From positions 186,001-250,000 of the forward strand of contig JAIUNI010000006.1 of NCBI GenBank assembly GCA_020161935.1: a DNA stretch of 64,000 bases. The letters run 5' to 3'. Positions 1 through 7,936 of the stretch are shown here, in pieces. The notes beneath the pieces are model-generated. The model was given only the letters and a program-made list of their open reading frames with translations. It did not search any database and had not been told where the DNA came from. Both the position numbers and the translations under genes were made by a program. Positions within the stretch are counted from its first letter, which is position 1. Each line of letters starts with the position of its first letter. The DNA comes from Chloroflexota bacterium. Its GTDB lineage: Bacteria > Chloroflexota > Anaerolineae > Aggregatilineales > Phototrophicaceae.

Positions 1-25
1 ATGTGACAAGTAAACTAGACTTATA

Positions 26-61
26 GAAACCGCAATCAAAGCGTCCCAAGATTGTGGTTTC
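26..61 (-). terminator. Hairpin after the small membrane protein gene
   Basis: Twelve-base arms (GAAACCGCAATC at 26-37 and GATTGTGGTTTC at 50-61) pair with one G-U wobble around a 12-base loop. It lies just after the stop of the minus-strand gene at 70-240. On the minus strand it is followed by a moderately T-rich run, so a rho-independent terminator is plausible but the tail is weak. Confidence 0.45.
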
Positions 62-69
62 CATCCATA

Positions 70-240
70 TTAGTCAATTATCAAGGCTTGTCCAATCGCA
101 ATGAGCAGTGAAGCCGCAATAAGCAGTGAAGGTGCTTGGCAAAAGAGTACCAAGTAAATTACGGTAGCACAGCCAAACATGATTATGGCTAACGCCTTTT
201 TCTTGGATTTGTGAGGAAATGTTGGTTTATCCAATTTCAT
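70..240 (-). CDS. Small two-helix membrane protein (56 aa), unknown
   Basis: Read directly from the minus strand: ATG at 240, stop TAA at 70-72, 56 residues. A lysine-rich N-terminus (about residues 11-15) is followed by two hydrophobic segments, roughly residues 17-35 and 38-55, so it should be an inner-membrane hairpin with a basic cytoplasmic start. An AAAGG Shine-Dalgarno lies 7 bases before the ATG. The second helix arises partly from an imperfect ~18-base direct repeat in the DNA (around 96-131). It is divergent from the LuxR-type regulator at 364. I do not recognise a family. Confidence 0.6.
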   Translation of the reverse strand: MKLDKPTFPHKSKKKALAIIMFGCATVIYLVLFCQAPSLLIAASLLIAIGQALIID

Positions 241-274
241 TGCATTACCTTTCTGAGTTTGTTTAATTCCTTGA

Positions 275-288
275 TAAGATCGATCTTA
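275..288. promoter_or_regulatory. 14-bp perfect palindrome, candidate operator
   Basis: TAAGATCGATCTTA is a perfect palindrome in the divergent intergenic region between the genes at 70-240 and 364-1440. A second, 10-bp palindrome (CGCTTAAGCG) lies at 326-335. Either could be an operator for the adjacent LuxR-type regulator. No promoter was assigned. Confidence 0.35.
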
Positions 289-363
289 AAATCAGAATAC
301 CAATAACGTCAGGAACAATATTAGACGCTTAAGCGCCCAGTTCATCTGTTCTGGAGGTTTGAA

Positions 364-1440
364 ATGCGTAATTACACCTATTTGGGGGGATTTCAATTTC
401 CTGAACTTGAGTGGAAAGTTCTTGAAAAAATTGCATCTGGTTTGTCTGATAAAGAAACCGCCGTGTTACTTAATAAAGAGGAAAACACAATTAAGAATTA
501 TGCTCGACGGCTATTTGCAAAGATTAATGTATCGAATAGAAAAGAGCTAATTTCTTGGTATAAGGAACAGGTTCTTTTGGAAGAATTTAAACAACTTGTA
601 GAGGACTGGGGTAACGATGTGTATAAAGCTCGGATTGAAACCAACCCTACTAATACGATTGCAATAGCCGACCGACGAGAAGCAACATTGATCAAACGTA
701 TTGAAAAACAACAACCAAATTCGATATTGCTACCTATCTATAAAAATGGTTTAGTTCGAGTTCAGTATGAAAAAACTGCTGCATTGCGTGAGCAATCATT
801 TCATGCAAAATTGTTAGATTTGGTAGGCCCGGTAGCTCTAAATATTGAAAAACTGGCAAAGGAAACGGAAAATCCCGAACATTACGGATTATTCAATTAT
901 GCTATGGGAGATAGCTATTACATCGTACGGGATTTTGCAACAGCAATTCGTTATTTATCTGAAGCGGCAAAATACTTAAAAAACCCTGATGATCGATTGG
1001 CTGTACTTCGTGTTCTAGGGATAGTAACTGCTAAGTTAGTACAACGTCATATGATGGATGAAAAAAGATATGATGCCATAATCGAAGAAATGTTGTTCAT
1101 TATCAAAAACGATACTGATAACGTTGAGAGGATGTGCGAAACATATGAAGGGATAGGTCGTAGTTTAGGTATCATGTTGAGACTTGATGAGGCTCTTGAA
1201 ATGACAGAAACTGGGTACAAACTTTATATTGAAGCTTCCCAAATTATGACAATCTCAAAAATACGACACTATCAAATAGCAAGAACAGAGGGTAATCTAT
1301 TACTTGATTTTGACATTCGGGACGAAGAAATTCTCAGGCGATTAAGAGAGCTTTTATCAGACAGAGATGACCGCTATCCTCGTATAACTGAACAACTTAT
1401 CGAAATCATAAACAAGCTAAAAAAACCTATCCAAGATTGA
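364..1440 (+). CDS. Transcriptional regulator: N-terminal LuxR-type HTH plus TPR-like helical repeats
   Basis: The protein has 358 residues. Residues about 15-68 match the LuxR/GerE C-terminal-type HTH (LS.KE.A..L....TVKN...R.FAKI pattern), here placed at the N-terminus. The rest is all-helical, with TPR-like stretches at roughly 170-320, and would serve as a protein- or peptide-sensing module. GGAGG lies 6 bases before the ATG, supporting this start. Its 3' end overlaps the convergent gene at 1417-1686 by 24 bases. Base composition is AT-rich. The family is known for sensing and regulation, but the ligand and targets cannot be told from the sequence. The nearby palindromes are candidate targets. 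Confidence 0.75.
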   Translation: MRNYTYLGGFQFPELEWKVLEKIASGLSDKETAVLLNKEENTIKNYARRLFAKINVSNRKELISWYKEQVLLEEFKQLVEDWGNDVYKARIETNPTNTIAIADRREATLIKRIEKQQPNSILLPIYKNGLVRVQYEKTAALREQSFHAKLLDLVGPVALNIEKLAKETENPEHYGLFNYAMGDSYYIVRDFATAIRYLSEAAKYLKNPDDRLAVLRVLGIVTAKLVQRHMMDEKRYDAIIEEMLFIIKNDTDNVERMCETYEGIGRSLGIMLRLDEALEMTETGYKLYIEASQIMTISKIRHYQIARTEGNLLLDFDIRDEEILRRLRELLSDRDDRYPRITEQLIEIINKLKKPIQD

Positions 1441-1686
1441 TGGTTTTTTCTCTTCCATCCGAATTTCTTTATCCAGTTGTTTTAATTCTATTAATTCATC
1501 AACAAGTTCCCGTACATTTAGGTCATCCATTAGGAGATCTACTGCCGTACGGATGGTATCTTCAGGAATATTGAAGGTATGGTTACGAATACCATTCTCA
1601 ATAAACTTTCTGATTTCCTGATTCTTAGCTATGTTATCGTTTTCTACTTCATTCGGATGAGGTGAAATATCTATCTCATTTTTCAT
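1417..1686 (-). CDS. Hypothetical acidic helical protein (89 aa)
   Basis: Starting at the internal ATG (1686) gives 89 residues. A GTG at 1731 would add 15 hydrophobic residues and neither start has a good Shine-Dalgarno. The protein is charged, predicted helical, with a leucine/acidic segment at about residues 52-76 that may be a coiled coil, and a basic C-terminal tail. It overlaps the end of the LuxR-type regulator gene tail to tail. No family recognised. Confidence 0.45.
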   Translation of the reverse strand: MKNEIDISPHPNEVENDNIAKNQEIRKFIENGIRNHTFNIPEDTIRTAVDLLMDDLNVRELVDELIELKQLDKEIRMEEKKPSILDRFF

Positions 1687-1731
1687 ATTAAAGAATAAAT
1701 GGTAAAAAGTGTAAGCAAGATTGCTGTACAC

Positions 1732-2214
1732 ATCTCAAGAATTTTATTTACCGGAATACATTTATTTTTACAATTTTATATTTTATGATATTAAATCATA
1801 GAAGTAAAGTTCATTCAGCCCTGTCATTATTTGGAGTCAACCCATTAGCTAAATCATGGGCAACTATAACCAACAGCGGTGGCATTCTGCACTCGGTTAT
1901 CTCAGTCCCGTCATGTTCAAACGGCAGTTAAAGAGAAACTGTAGCTCGCTATTAAATTAGGATGTTGCCACACTCCGCAAAGAATTTACAGTAATGTATT
2001 AACTAAGCATCTTGATAAACTATGGGACGAAGACATCTTTGGCTATCACAGGGTAGAAAATCTACCATACATCGCACAATAATGGTTTTGTGACGCGGGT
2101 TTGAGGGTGGCTGTGGTTGGGTAATGCCTATAACTGAAAATTTGAGGCAGAGGCTATTGGGAGTATGACTTGTAGTAAAAGAAAATCGGCTTACCTCCCT
2201 ATAAAGCCTATGGG
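1732..2214. other. Non-coding gap with an insertion-sequence remnant
   Basis: No intact gene is supported here. It contains the IS3-type remnant at 1856-1960 and a short hairpin (GGTAGA...TCTACC near 2050). Otherwise it looks like decayed AT-rich DNA. Confidence 0.5.
1856..1960 (+). pseudogene. Remnant of an IS3-family transposase (C-terminal end only)
   Basis: The plus frame from 1856 reads ...NYNQQRWHSALGYLSPVMF..., the conserved end of the IS3-family integrase core (Y-N-x-x-R-x-H-S-A-L-G-Y-x-S-P). A stop codon sits immediately upstream of the fragment (TAA at 1850-1852) and the frame ends at TAG 1958-1960. Only about 34 codons remain, with no DDE residues before it and no inverted repeat that I could find, so it is dead. 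Confidence 0.75.
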
Positions 2215-2799
2215 TCAGTCAACATACGCCTTCACAATCTCTGACCAATTGATCTCATGTTGAAAAATATTTCGTATCAGCGTGTGCATCAGACTTTGAT
2301 CGCTTGGATTATTTCCCAGCACCTTGTTTTGAACAAACTCACGCACCTCAATCGCGGCTTCTCCTCTATCTTCATGCCTATTAACAATTTCCTCGATTGC
2401 CAAGTCAATGGGTTGGTCACTGGTAAGCCAAGAAAATGTAAGCCATGTCAGGCGGGCTGAGGCTACACTGTCTCCATTACCATTCCAGCCATTGTATTCG
2501 GGCAGAGGTAATGCGTCATTCGACATGGATTGAACACTAAAAATTTCAGTGGTAGGTTTTACTGTTTCCTCCCATCCGATCTGCTCGGAATGGGGCGTTC
2601 CCTCAATATACAGGGTGAGAATTTCAGCAATGGCGGTGTCGTGGGTTTCAGCAACCGCATCCCCAATGTCTTTCGCAATCGCTTCCATATCATCATCCGT
2701 TAAGGCTTCTATTGCTGTGGTCAAATCAGGCCGCGCCGTGTAGAAATCATTTTTGTTGACCCAATTGGTAGCATAGGATGTGTCTTCGCGTTCGTGCAT
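2215..2799 (-). CDS. Hypothetical acidic protein in the RelE-type toxin-antitoxin operon
   Basis: The protein has 194 residues, is soluble and acidic, and rich in Asp/Glu at about residues 24-55. It starts 6 bases after the stop of the RelE-type toxin gene, so the three genes (antitoxin, toxin, this one) are probably one transcript. No transmembrane segment, no metal motif and no family recognised. It might be an accessory factor of the toxin module or only a passenger. Confidence 0.6.
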   Translation of the reverse strand: MHEREDTSYATNWVNKNDFYTARPDLTTAIEALTDDDMEAIAKDIGDAVAETHDTAIAEILTLYIEGTPHSEQIGWEETVKPTTEIFSVQSMSNDALPLPEYNGWNGNGDSVASARLTWLTFSWLTSDQPIDLAIEEIVNRHEDRGEAAIEVREFVQNKVLGNNPSDQSLMHTLIRNIFQHEINWSEIVKAYVD

Positions 2800-2805
2800 A
2801 CCGTT

Positions 2806-3066
2806 TCAAGGATGTCGATAAATTTGGTGTGTCCCAATGCGCCTGAGTAATACTCGGTCTCCATGTATTTGAAAGGTCAACCGGTAGTGGAGATCAATCC
2901 GAGCTTCCCAGATGTTCGGTTGGTTGACCATCTTTTTGGCGTTCAAGCCCTGATACCGGACTCCATGTTTTAGGAGTATGGTCAGTTGTCGCTTGAGTTT
3001 TTTGTGTATAGGAAGGGGAATTGTTCTGAGATCACGCTCAAACTGACTGGTATATTGCAATGTCAT
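2806..3066 (-). CDS. RelE/ParE-superfamily toxin
   Basis: At 86 residues this has the usual RelE size. The end shows the family pattern: W-EARID-x-x-YR followed by a hydrophobic strand, then LLRRIGTHQIY. These toxins fold as a small alpha/beta domain and either cleave ribosome-bound mRNA or poison gyrase; which one cannot be told here. It overlaps the upstream antitoxin gene by 4 bases (ATGA), the classical translational coupling of type II pairs. Confidence 0.8.
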   Translation of the reverse strand: MTLQYTSQFERDLRTIPLPIHKKLKRQLTILLKHGVRYQGLNAKKMVNQPNIWEARIDLHYRLTFQIHGDRVLLRRIGTHQIYRHP

Positions 3067-3371
3067 ACATGGCGATTTGCTGCATCTATCAGGTCATCAA
3101 CAGTTGTGTATTCACGACTGACTCGACCCATTTTAATGTCTTCATTGGCTTGCCGTTCTCCCTGTTGCCATTCTTCACTCCAGAACCACTCATCATCGGC
3201 AGCTATCGAGGCAGGAAGTGTTAAATCGGGCAGAGAAAATGTGAAAGATTGAGGTTGTTGAGCAGCCGCGTGTTGTTTCATTTCGGCGGATAGGTCAAGC
3301 ATGGCCTGACCCAAAGAGGCTAGTTTGTCGGCGGTTGATAGTGGAATGGTAATGGTGGAGTGCTGATTCAT
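3063..3371 (-). CDS. Antitoxin of the RelE-type pair
   Basis: The 102-residue protein starts at the ATG at 3371; an upstream in-frame ATG at 3392 would add 7 residues. The C-terminus has the common toxin-binding antitoxin tail: WxxEWQQGERQANEDIKMGR, then a short acidic helix. The N-terminal part, with a Thr/Ile-rich strand and helix, would be the DNA-binding or dimerisation part but I cannot assign its fold. The gene precedes the toxin and overlaps it by 4 bases, as expected for an autoregulated antitoxin. Confidence 0.7.
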   Translation of the reverse strand: MNQHSTITIPLSTADKLASLGQAMLDLSAEMKQHAAAQQPQSFTFSLPDLTLPASIAADDEWFWSEEWQQGERQANEDIKMGRVSREYTTVDDLIDAANRHV

Positions 3372-3428
3372 ACCATAAGCAGTATAACACATCGAAGGTG
3401 TTCAAATGTAGTTACTGGTGGTAAGAAA

Positions 3429-3469
3429 ATAGGGATGCCTCTTATTTTGAAAGTAAGAAACATCCCTAT
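3429..3469 (-). terminator. Long hairpin with T-rich tail, end of the 3489-3965 gene
   Basis: Nine-base perfect outer arms (ATAGGGATG at 3429-3437, CATCCCTAT at 3461-3469) enclose a further 8-base stem. On the minus strand the hairpin is followed by TTTTCTTAC, as in a rho-independent terminator. Confidence 0.65.
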
Positions 3470-3488
3470 ATGGGACGGCAGACGGTGA

Positions 3489-3965
3489 TTATGTTGGTGC
3501 TTTTGCGCCTTTACGTTTGGTGGTCGCGTCTGTTTCGTCAACAGGTGCAGATCGACCGTTTGCGGGGTTCGTAGGCGGTGCTGGTTTGCTTGAGCCATTT
3601 GAACCATTACTGTTTCCAAAGCTGAACTCAAACCCCTCAAACCGTTGGTGTCGCTCCGTTTCTGTGGTTAAATCAACCACCTTATCCAGAAACGCTTTGA
3701 CCCCCAATGTCTCAAACACCTTCATGGAATGCGGTGATGCCACACGCGCCAATAGTTCGTAGCTTACCCCAAAGGACAGCGCCATATCAATCAGTTTCAT
3801 CGGGTCATCAATAGACGCTTTCGCCGCTGCTTCGTCCTTCTTGAAAATGAGCGTTCCCGTTTGTGAACCGCCATTTTCAAAGAGTTTGGCCTCCTTCCGA
3901 CTAAAATTCACCGTAATGATGTGAACACCGTCAAAATGGATTGCCATGCCGATCTTGTCTTCCAT
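3489..3965 (-). CDS. Hypothetical protein with low-complexity C-terminal tail
   Basis: The 158-residue protein has a globular N-terminal ~110 residues and a Ser/Asn/Gly/Pro-rich, then Lys/Thr/Ala tail (about 115-158) that should be disordered. A strong Shine-Dalgarno (AAGGAG, 8 bases from the ATG) fixes the start. Upstream lies an inverted repeat (ATTCCC/GGGAAT, 3980-3996) that could be an operator, then a terminator for the preceding genes; a long terminator follows. It is therefore a monocistronic gene. No family recognised. Confidence 0.6.
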   Translation of the reverse strand: MEDKIGMAIHFDGVHIITVNFSRKEAKLFENGGSQTGTLIFKKDEAAAKASIDDPMKLIDMALSFGVSYELLARVASPHSMKVFETLGVKAFLDKVVDLTTETERHQRFEGFEFSFGNSNGSNGSSKPAPPTNPANGRSAPVDETDATTKRKGAKAPT

Positions 3966-3995
3966 ACCTCACACTCCTTATTCCCAAAATGGGAA

Positions 3996-4020
3996 TCAAA
4001 AAGCCACGCTTGTGTGGCTT
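3996..4020 (-). terminator. Rho-independent terminator of the DUF2958 operon
   Basis: AAGCCAC and GTGGCTT (4001-4007, 4014-4020) form a 7-bp stem with a 6-base loop. On the minus strand it is followed by a run of five T, downstream of the genes at 5424-4140. Confidence 0.65.
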
Positions 4021-4139
4021 CGGAAGAAAATGTCTGCGGGTGTCAATGTACTGCTTTTGTGTGCAGACAACTCATTATGACATATTGGGAAGATAATGGT
4101 TTTGTAGAATTACCCTCAAGAGTTTGATGTTTTATGAAG

Positions 4140-4628
4140 TCAGTTATCGTCCAAATCCAGAAAACCGCTCAAATCGTCCAGTTCAGTAAGCGCACCATCT
4201 TCATCGGTCAAATCAGCCAACATCGTGTAGAGTTGAGCGCGTTTGGACGGCGGTTCGTGGGTATCCCATCCGAGGACATCATTTCGGCGTTCCTCTATTT
4301 GCGATAAGCCCGTTGCTTTGGCTATACGGACTGTTGAAACGTCACGCTGACTCTCAAACCACATCCATGTATTGGTTATCCTACGTTCACGCGGTTCATG
4401 ATAGCCGAGTCCCCAAAAGGTAATAGCATGTTTCGTGTTTTGGTTTTGACTGACGGTGACAAACAGGAATTCCCCAAACGAATTGGTGCTGAGATCAATC
4501 TCATGAAGGGTCGTGCGTTTGTCCTCAAGCAGCGCGATAAAACGGTTGTGACTGATCTGCTCATACAGACGTTCACGCTCGGTAAAGTCAAACGATTGAT
4601 TGGGCTTGGGTGATTGCTCCTTACTCAT
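4140..4628 (-). CDS. Hypothetical protein downstream of the DUF2958 gene
   Basis: I chose the ATG at 4628 (162 residues). An ATG at 4754 would make 204 residues but would overlap the upstream gene by 59 bases, and neither start has a clear Shine-Dalgarno. The protein is soluble, rich in charged and aromatic residues (a strand-rich middle with WGLGYHEPRERR), and ends in an acidic, leucine/aspartate-rich tail of about 25 residues. Such tails are common in DNA-mimic or partner-binding proteins, but that is only a resemblance. No family recognised. It is probably cotranscribed with the DUF2958 gene. Confidence 0.55.
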   Translation of the reverse strand: MSKEQSPKPNQSFDFTERERLYEQISHNRFIALLEDKRTTLHEIDLSTNSFGEFLFVTVSQNQNTKHAITFWGLGYHEPRERRITNTWMWFESQRDVSTVRIAKATGLSQIEERRNDVLGWDTHEPPSKRAQLYTMLADLTDEDGALTELDDLSGFLDLDDN

Positions 4629-4695
4629 AGGCCATTGTTTATCAAACGGTTCTACTTGCCTATCACTCCTAACATTCGCCGCAGAATAGGTCTTG

Positions 4696-5424
4696 TTATT
4701 GACGATGCCAGGATCGAATAGTCGCAAGGTTGGCAGGTTGATAGTAAAGATCACGTTCGATGGGCAATCCTAATGGGCCACGAATGGCTTCCAATTCACT
4801 TAAGGAAAAGTATCCCAACTCTACCTCGAAGCCCGCGACTAATCCAAAGAACAGATCCGTTCCATCAAACTCGGTGGGATACCACGTCCAGCCACTATCC
4901 GGTGAGAAAAACTTCACCGGAGCGATGGTTTTGAGACCCAGTTTTTCATTGGCATACAGCGGTGGTAAGACGGCACGGGTTTCTCCATCGAGCAGTTCCA
5001 TCGCATAGGGGGGATGAAGAGTGATATTTTCTAGGTGGCGCTTATCGTTATCATATTCCACCTGATAAGCGCGATTGCCTTCCTTATTGAGAAAGGTTAA
5101 TAAGTTGTCCTGTGAGGAGATCACTTGCAGTTGGTACATCTCCGCAAATTGAGCAGCGAGTTGATAGGCTTCATTGCGCGTGGCAAAGTAAGGCAGATTG
5201 AATCCACCCCATATGTTGACGAACGGGCGATGGGAAATTGGATTTTCGACCATTTCCCGCGTCAGGCCGGAGGGCAACTGCAAAAGGGCGTAGGTTTGGT
5301 TGGTGTAGCGTTCTTGCTGATATTTGCGGTCAATGACCTCACCTTGCAGGTAGTTCAAACCATGAATAGTGTAGGAATCAAACGGGAGTGGTTGTTCTTT
5401 CGCTGACCATGCCATAGCGGTCAT
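4696..5424 (-). CDS. DUF2958-domain protein of plasmids and conjugative elements
   Basis: The 242-residue protein has an N-terminal part (1-145) with no family I recognise and a C-terminal DUF2958 domain (about 150-235). The diagnostic motifs are LPPLYANEKLG, then VKFFSPDSGWTWYPTEFDG, then FFGLVAGFEVELGYFSLSEL, then GPLGLPIERD. This domain is of unknown function but is typically carried by plasmids and integrative elements, often beside transfer or replication genes, which fits this region. Starts at 5424 and 5415 are both possible. Confidence 0.8.
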   Translation of the reverse strand: MTAMAWSAKEQPLPFDSYTIHGLNYLQGEVIDRKYQQERYTNQTYALLQLPSGLTREMVENPISHRPFVNIWGGFNLPYFATRNEAYQLAAQFAEMYQLQVISSQDNLLTFLNKEGNRAYQVEYDNDKRHLENITLHPPYAMELLDGETRAVLPPLYANEKLGLKTIAPVKFFSPDSGWTWYPTEFDGTDLFFGLVAGFEVELGYFSLSELEAIRGPLGLPIERDLYYQPANLATIRSWHRQ

Positions 5425-5462
5425 TTGACACTATCACAGTCAGCCGAGATGATGCAACTGAA

Positions 5463-5487
5463 AATGCCCCACTTGGCGCGGGGCATT
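5463..5487 (-). terminator. Terminator of the tail/effector operon
   Basis: AATGCCCC (5463-5470) and GGGGCATT (5480-5487) form a perfect 8-bp stem with a 9-base loop. On the minus strand it continues as TTTTCAGTT, 20 bases after the stop of the tail-hub-like gene. Confidence 0.7.
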
Positions 5488-5507
5488 CCGTGACTCTTTT
5501 CGGGCGT

Positions 5508-7058
5508 TTAGTACGCCAGCAAGCCCTCATTCAGTTTGGAGATGCCGACATTAAACCAGTTAGCATCTGTCGCCGGTTCCAAGTACCACGTTGTCTCCAA
5601 AAGTTCGCCGCGCTTGGTCAGGCGGTGTTCCTCGCCGATGATGAAATAGGTATCGTCATGCGCGGTTTGGGCTTCCTTGACGCGGATCAGGTCGCCGAGG
5701 GTGCGCGTCAACTGCTGCGTGTGCGGCCCGCCACCCTGCACCCCGTCACTCACCAATGTCATCGTCTTAACCTTACCGCTGGGTTGCGACCGCCGCCCCA
5801 TCTCGAAGTCGGCGATGTCCTGCGCGAATTCGAGGTTGTCAATCGAGGGCAGGTTCATGTTGAGGGTACGCCGACCGTAGTAGGCGATGCTGCGGTTATC
5901 CTGCGCGGTGGCTTCCATCCGCCCAAAGCTGGTGATCTTCTTGCCCCGCAGTTCGCAGCTAGAGATGATGGCTTCGCCCGCCCCGCCGTTGGTGATGTCC
6001 AGCGTGGCGCGGCTGCCCCCCGCCACCAAGCGGACGCTGGCCTGCCCCTGACTGACGACCAAGTTGGCGATGGTGACATTTTTGCCGCCAATCCGGTTGT
6101 TGCTGCCGTCGGTGTAGCTGGCGGTGACGCGCTTGGTGCGCCCCTGCGGGATGCTGATGGGTGTATCCAGCTTCCACAGCAGGTCGGTGGTGGCCGGGCT
6201 GACGGTACGCGGCGAACAAGTCACGACCACCTCGTTCTTGAACTCGCCCAACCCGGCGTACTCGTAGTCGAGGCCGTTCATGCTGTTGTCGAAGGTGGCG
6301 GCGACGGTCGATTGTGTCAGCAGATGGTGGCGATTCCAGAACACCGCTTGCCCACCCCGGTCGAAGAAGAAGCGACCGCGTTCCGCCGCCACCACATCCT
6401 TGATGGCGCGGTAAACGTTGAAGGTGTCCTTCTCCTGCTGGTCGGTCGGGCTGCTCTGGCGCACCCAATTGTCGGCGGCGTAGGCCAGCGTGGTTTTGCC
6501 CGTTTGCAGGGTGTGACCGATGACGGTGTTGGCGAGGAACGCGCTGACCCCCACCTCGGCATAACCCACCTCGTCCAGCAGGGTGGAGGCGGTGAGCGCG
6601 GGCGGGATGATGACTTCCTCCAGCAGCAGGTCGATGATTTGGTCGGTGCGTTTGTTTTCCTGCACTTCCAACCCGGTTTGCGCGTCGTTAAAGAACAAGC
6701 CCGGCCCCGCGGCTTTGATCTCGACCGTGCGCTCCCCATACTGGTTGACCTTCGGCTCGATGCTCTCAATCCAGCCTGTCCAGTGGGTGCGGAGCGTACC
6801 ATCGTTGGACTGCACCCGAACCGGACGGTATGGCACCAGCTTACCAAACAAGGGGCTAAGGCTGTTTTCCGGCGAGTAACGTTTGTCCACATTGGTCAGG
6901 ACGAGTTTCAAAACACCATCCCCAGCCATATCCTGATAGTTTTCCCGGAAACCCAGATACCAATTGGCGCTAACAATCCGAGAAGTTAAGTCATCATAAG
7001 TGCCCGTAAAATTGTCGTTGCGATCCCAATCAATGGCGACTGTCCAAGTGGTCGGCAT
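5508..7058 (-). CDS. Phage tail hub/baseplate-like protein
   Basis: The 516-residue protein starts with a pattern typical of tail proteins of actinobacterial and Chloroflexota phages: WTVAIDWDRNDNFTGTYDDLT, a short strand region, then RYSPENSLSPLFGKL and a VRVQS...WTGWIESIEP segment. I infer a hub-like fold that caps the tail tube, with a beta-rich middle and end. A GAGGGAG Shine-Dalgarno precedes the ATG by 6 bases. It is the last gene of the operon, GC-rich like the tube genes and unlike the effector pair. No capsid, portal, tape-measure or sheath gene accompanies it. A hub role is family-level inference. Confidence 0.65.
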   Translation of the reverse strand: MPTTWTVAIDWDRNDNFTGTYDDLTSRIVSANWYLGFRENYQDMAGDGVLKLVLTNVDKRYSPENSLSPLFGKLVPYRPVRVQSNDGTLRTHWTGWIESIEPKVNQYGERTVEIKAAGPGLFFNDAQTGLEVQENKRTDQIIDLLLEEVIIPPALTASTLLDEVGYAEVGVSAFLANTVIGHTLQTGKTTLAYAADNWVRQSSPTDQQEKDTFNVYRAIKDVVAAERGRFFFDRGGQAVFWNRHHLLTQSTVAATFDNSMNGLDYEYAGLGEFKNEVVVTCSPRTVSPATTDLLWKLDTPISIPQGRTKRVTASYTDGSNNRIGGKNVTIANLVVSQGQASVRLVAGGSRATLDITNGGAGEAIISSCELRGKKITSFGRMEATAQDNRSIAYYGRRTLNMNLPSIDNLEFAQDIADFEMGRRSQPSGKVKTMTLVSDGVQGGGPHTQQLTRTLGDLIRVKEAQTAHDDTYFIIGEEHRLTKRGELLETTWYLEPATDANWFNVGISKLNEGLLAY

Positions 7059-7071
7059 GGTTTACTCCCTC

Positions 7072-7455
7072 TTATTTTGGCTTGTGTCGATTTTCAATAT
7101 TGCGGTGGTCACTTTCTTGAGCAGCACTCCTACCGGGCGAAGCAGGCGTGGCCGCCCGAACCGCCGCGACCGCCGCATCCCGCGCACTATTGATGCTGGC
7201 GATGGCTTGGCTGCGTGTGCCATTCATCGCGTGAATACTTTGATCGCGTTCGTGTTGGACACTGCGAATCGCTTTGGTTTGAGCATTATTGATGATGATT
7301 GTGGCTTCATCAATCTTTTGCACAACCAATTGAATTGCACCCTGTATCGTGCCGTTGAACGCTTGCGCCGCAGCTATCGCCGCTTGAAGGTCAGCATTTC
7401 CAGCCTGAACTTGATTATCTTGTGGTTTTTCACCGGGTCGTCCGTCTACACCCAT
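7072..7455 (-). CDS. Coiled-coil protein of the tail operon
   Basis: The 127-residue protein has a Gly/Pro-containing start, a long Ala/Gln/Ile-rich helix with heptad-like spacing (about residues 20-105, with repeated A-I and S-I-xxA-R-D-A-A-V-A-A-V), and a basic tail. It most resembles small helical tail-fibre or tail-assembly proteins but I cannot name a family. GGAGG lies 7 bases before the ATG. It sits 13 bases upstream of the hub-like gene. Confidence 0.6.
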   Translation of the reverse strand: MGVDGRPGEKPQDNQVQAGNADLQAAIAAAQAFNGTIQGAIQLVVQKIDEATIIINNAQTKAIRSVQHERDQSIHAMNGTRSQAIASINSARDAAVAAVRAATPASPGRSAAQESDHRNIENRHKPK

Positions 7456-7540
7456 TAGTTTTCCTCCATCTTGTCTCAGTAAGAGAACTTGGTTTTCGTG
7501 AATGCTTTTACTGATCGTATTTGCCTATATAACATTCAAG

Positions 7541-7936
7541 CTATATCTTGATGTTAATAGTTGGTACAACGTCAAGTTCAACTAGCTTCTTTAGCTTATT
7601 GAAAGCTCTCGTCTCGTTAATACCGTATTTTCTTGCCAGTTCTGCAATTTCGCCCACTTGCATTGGATGCATAATTTGTCGTTCTATAGGTATTTTGATC
7701 ACCGCTTTTGACCTTTCATAGCGTAGTGCTTGTGCGGCCAAATACCGAATTTCACCAATGTAATAAGGAATATCTACAATACATAGCCTAGTGTCATCCA
7801 TTAACGATTCCAAGAGGGCTATCATTTCTAAATCGCCGGTTGCAAACCATTCACGTAAGCTGCGGAGGTGAATGGCTAGTTCCTCAACATCATCGTTTTT
7901 AACCGTTTCTCGAAGTTCCTCTACTCTTTCAGTCAT
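7541..7936 (-). CDS. Candidate immunity protein coupled to the LysM effector
   Basis: The start at 7936 (131 residues) is supported by AAGGA 7 bases upstream and gives a 4-base ATGA overlap with the stop of the LysM gene. The longer start at 7957 would overlap by 25 bases. The protein is small, helical and acidic in its first half, with a segment CIVDIPYYIGEIRYLAAQAL and a basic C-terminal helix resembling a winged-helix end (EIAELARKYGINETRAFNKL). Immunity proteins of polymorphic toxins are typically small, acidic and encoded directly after the toxin. No recognised Imm family, so the role is inference from position. Confidence 0.45.
   Translation of the reverse strand: MTERVEELRETVKNDDVEELAIHLRSLREWFATGDLEMIALLESLMDDTRLCIVDIPYYIGEIRYLAAQALRYERSKAVIKIPIERQIMHPMQVGEIAELARKYGINETRAFNKLKKLVELDVVPTINIKI

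Noticed and set aside
5490..6989. Open plus-strand frame of 499 codons across the hub-like gene
   Set aside because: It is antisense to a gene with a good ribosome-binding site and phage-like motifs. The frame lacks any recognisable motif and is expected in GC-rich DNA.
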